NCBI RefSeq assembly: GCF_010727945.1
Contig: NZ_AP022569.1
Location: 744,001 to 808,000, forward strand
Source: Mycobacterium cookii
Lineage (GTDB): Bacteria > Actinomycetota > Actinomycetes > Mycobacteriales > Mycobacteriaceae
DNA length: 64,000 nucleotides
Reading direction: 5' to 3'
The notes under the pieces were generated by a model. The model was not told the origin of the DNA, made no database searches, and saw only the letters and a list, made by a program, of their open reading frames with translations. The stretch's first letter is position 1. Each line of letters begins with the position of its first letter. The translations under genes and the position numbers were made by a program. Shown piece after piece: positions 62,616-64,000 of this stretch.

Positions 62616-63448
62616 CGGCGTGCCAGGTAGTCGCCGACCAGCGTGGAGAACTCGTCCGCGCGCTCGATCTGGGTCCAGTGTCCGCATGCGCTGAACACAT
62701 GCAGGTCGGCGTTTGGCAGCAGCCCCAGCATTGTGACGGAGACTTGCATCGGAACCACCTTGTCCTCTCGACCGTGCACCAGTAATGCGGGTGTGGCTAT
62801 GGCGCGCACCTCGGCCTCGCTGATGCCGAGCTCCGATCCGGCGTGCCTCGGATCGAAAAACATTGCACGGTAGGCCTCGTAAGCGCCTCCGGCGATACTG
62901 GCCTCGTACCGGATTGCGACGAGGTCGTCGGTGATCATTGTCGGATCGACCGCGAAGTAATTGCGCAGCAGATCGCGCATCGCGCCATGTGACGGCTCGT
63001 ATGCCCGCAACGCGGCAAGCCCTTCGGTCGGCGTCATGCCCACACCCGGTGCACCCATCAGCACCATCTTGATGATCCGATCCGGTCGGTCGGTGGCCAT
63101 CTGCAGCGCGATGCGCCCGCCGAGCGAGTTGCCGACAATTGCGGTCGTCTCGATGCCAAGTGCGTCCAGGAACGACCAGATGTGATCGGTCCAGGTGCGC
63201 AACGAATACACGACGTCGTCGGGCCGGTGGGTCGCACCGAAGCCGACGATGTCCGGAGCGAGCACCCGGAATCGCTGCGACAGCGCTCCAATGTTGTGCT
63301 GCCAGTTGGCCAACGCTGACACACCTGGGCCCGAACCGTGCAGCATGACGAGTGGTTCGCCATGACCGGCCTCGAGGTAGCTGGTCTGGATACCGCCGGC
63401 CTCGACGGTCCTCGCTTCCGTCGCGATCCCTGCCACTGCTGACGTCAT
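62612..63448 (-). CDS. meta-cleavage product C-C hydrolase (alpha/beta hydrolase)
   Basis: 278-aa serine hydrolase of the MhpC/BphD/HsaD type, which cleaves the C-C bond of the ring-fission product. The oxyanion motif LVMLHGSGPGVSALANW is at about 33-49, the nucleophile GNSLGGRIALQMA near 107-119, the Asp in LLVHGREDKVVPMQ near 222, and the His in FSACGHWTQIERADEF near 255. Ser, Asp and His are all present. The HGSGPG motif and GHW are specific to the C-C hydrolases. ATG 63448 overlaps the dioxygenase stop; its own stop overlaps the alpha subunit start. Confidence 0.93.
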   Translation of the reverse strand: MTSAVAGIATEARTVEAGGIQTSYLEAGHGEPLVMLHGSGPGVSALANWQHNIGALSQRFRVLAPDIVGFGATHRPDDVVYSLRTWTDHIWSFLDALGIETTAIVGNSLGGRIALQMATDRPDRIIKMVLMGAPGVGMTPTEGLAALRAYEPSHGAMRDLLRNYFAVDPTMITDDLVAIRYEASIAGGAYEAYRAMFFDPRHAGSELGISEAEVRAIATPALLVHGREDKVVPMQVSVTMLGLLPNADLHVFSACGHWTQIERADEFSTLVGDYLARR

Positions 63449-64000
63449 CACGCGCCTCCTTCGTTGAAGACCGCAAAACATTTGTTGGAGTTGAAGACAT
63501 CGGTGGTGACCAGTTCTGACCACGAAAGGTCCAGCCCGAGTTCGTCGACCGCCCCGGTCAGGCAGAACCAATTGAGCATTTCGTGCTGACCGGCGTCGAC
63601 GATGTCGCGGCTCGGGGTGGCTTGCCACGTGTCGTACTCATGGTCGACGAACAACTGATACAGCCGGCGGTCGGCTGCGGTGTCGGGCGTGATGTGCCAT
63701 GTCTTGTCAGTGAGGAACGCGTGCGACCAACTGGAGGAGGCCACCAACGCAACCCGCAGGTCGGTGCTTGTGAACGCCTGGGCGACCGCGCGGCCCAACG
63801 CAAAACAGCGCGCTGGTGTCGGGCCGCTGGGGTCGAGTCGTTCATCGGCGATGGCGGCGAATCGGGCCAGCCCGCCGCGGCGGGCGATCGCATGCTGCCC
63901 GTAGCAGTTGACCGTGATCGGGATCATCGGGTATTCGAAGCGCGCGCCGGCGTTGGGATAGTCAAGGAACAGTTGGGTATTGAGGATCGCGTGCGGAAAT
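63448..64000 (-). CDS. LigB-type extradiol ring-cleavage dioxygenase, C-terminal part
   Basis: Partial gene entering from beyond 64000 on the minus strand; about 184 codons are visible. The sequence FPHAILNTQLFLDYPN...YPMIPITVNCYGQHA, ALVASSSWSHAFLTDKTWHITPD and HEMLNWFCLTGAV matches the C-terminal half of class III (LigB/protocatechuate-4,5-dioxygenase beta-like) extradiol dioxygenases. The SSWSHAF His is a likely active-site residue. The first His ligands would be outside the window. It cleaves the catechol made by the upstream enzymes. Its stop overlaps the C-C hydrolase start. Confidence 0.88.
   Translation of the reverse strand, partial: FPHAILNTQLFLDYPNAGARFEYPMIPITVNCYGQHAIARRGGLARFAAIADERLDPSGPTPARCFALGRAVAQAFTSTDLRVALVASSSWSHAFLTDKTWHITPDTAADRRLYQLFVDHEYDTWQATPSRDIVDAGQHEMLNWFCLTGAVDELGLDLSWSELVTTDVFNSNKCFAVFNEGGA

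Noticed and set aside
61305..63500. Very long minus-strand open frame covering both the dioxygenase alpha subunit and the hydrolase region.
   Set aside because: Only the part from ATG 62615 encodes a recognisable dioxygenase. The upstream part is a shadow frame of the alpha/beta hydrolase gene with low-complexity Arg/Ala content, so a fusion protein is not supported.

Overview
The window is a high-GC actinobacterial chromosome segment, almost certainly from a non-tuberculous Mycobacterium. The first 14 kb follow the Mycobacterium tuberculosis Rv1695-Rv1713 order almost gene for gene: nadK tail, recN, steA, steB/mctB, pyrG, NUDIX hydrolase, xerD, O-methyltransferase, ParA ATPase, scpA, scpB, an RluB-type pseudouridine synthase, cmk and der. 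GTG and TTG starts and 4-base ATGA/GTGA overlaps are frequent. All function calls come from reading the translated sequence; no database search was run.

Layout. 1-13.9 kb is conserved housekeeping: DNA repair, cell separation, CTP synthesis, chromosome segregation, ribosome maturation. 13.9-17.4 kb holds a TauE/SafE-like permease, a DUF3060-like membrane protein, a CurA-type reductase and a glyoxalase/AraC pair. A tRNA-Pro(GGG) lies at 17490-17563, followed by about 4 kb of small, poorly recognised genes, including a GIY-YIG-like nuclease and a phage-like protein. That stretch ends near 21.6 kb in a short copy of the tRNA anticodon region, so I read it as a decayed integrative element. 21.6-25.5 kb carries small membrane or secreted proteins (two DUF732-like, one GlsB/YeaQ-like).

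From 25.6 kb the window is catabolic. 25.6-38.4 kb encodes a Rieske oxygenase with its reductase, an aldehyde dehydrogenase, two cytochromes P450 (one frameshifted), two alcohol dehydrogenases, an alpha/beta hydrolase, a WS/DGAT acyltransferase and a LuxR regulator broken by an amber codon. Three minus-strand promoters here share one 42-bp element. 38.6-42 kb has two glycerolipid acyltransferases. 42-52.5 kb has a BadI/MenB-like ring hydrolase, two acyl-CoA dehydrogenases, an SDR, a MaoC hydratase, a FadR-type GntR regulator, a CoA-transferase, an AliA-like CoA ligase, an enoyl-CoA hydratase and a quinone-oxidoreductase-like enzyme. This set resembles alicyclic (cyclohexanecarboxylate-like) acid degradation. 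52.7-59.1 kb has two overlapping LuxR genes, two SDRs, an enoyl-CoA hydratase and a second CoA ligase. 59.2-64 kb is a minus-strand operon for aromatic ring dihydroxylation and meta-cleavage, cut by the window end.

The most interesting signal is regulatory. Five copies of an ATGGTCNGACCAT-type palindrome (the GT-N3-AC signature of FadR-family GntR operators) sit only in promoter regions between 42 and 59 kb, around the single GntR gene. They tie five operons into one predicted local regulon.
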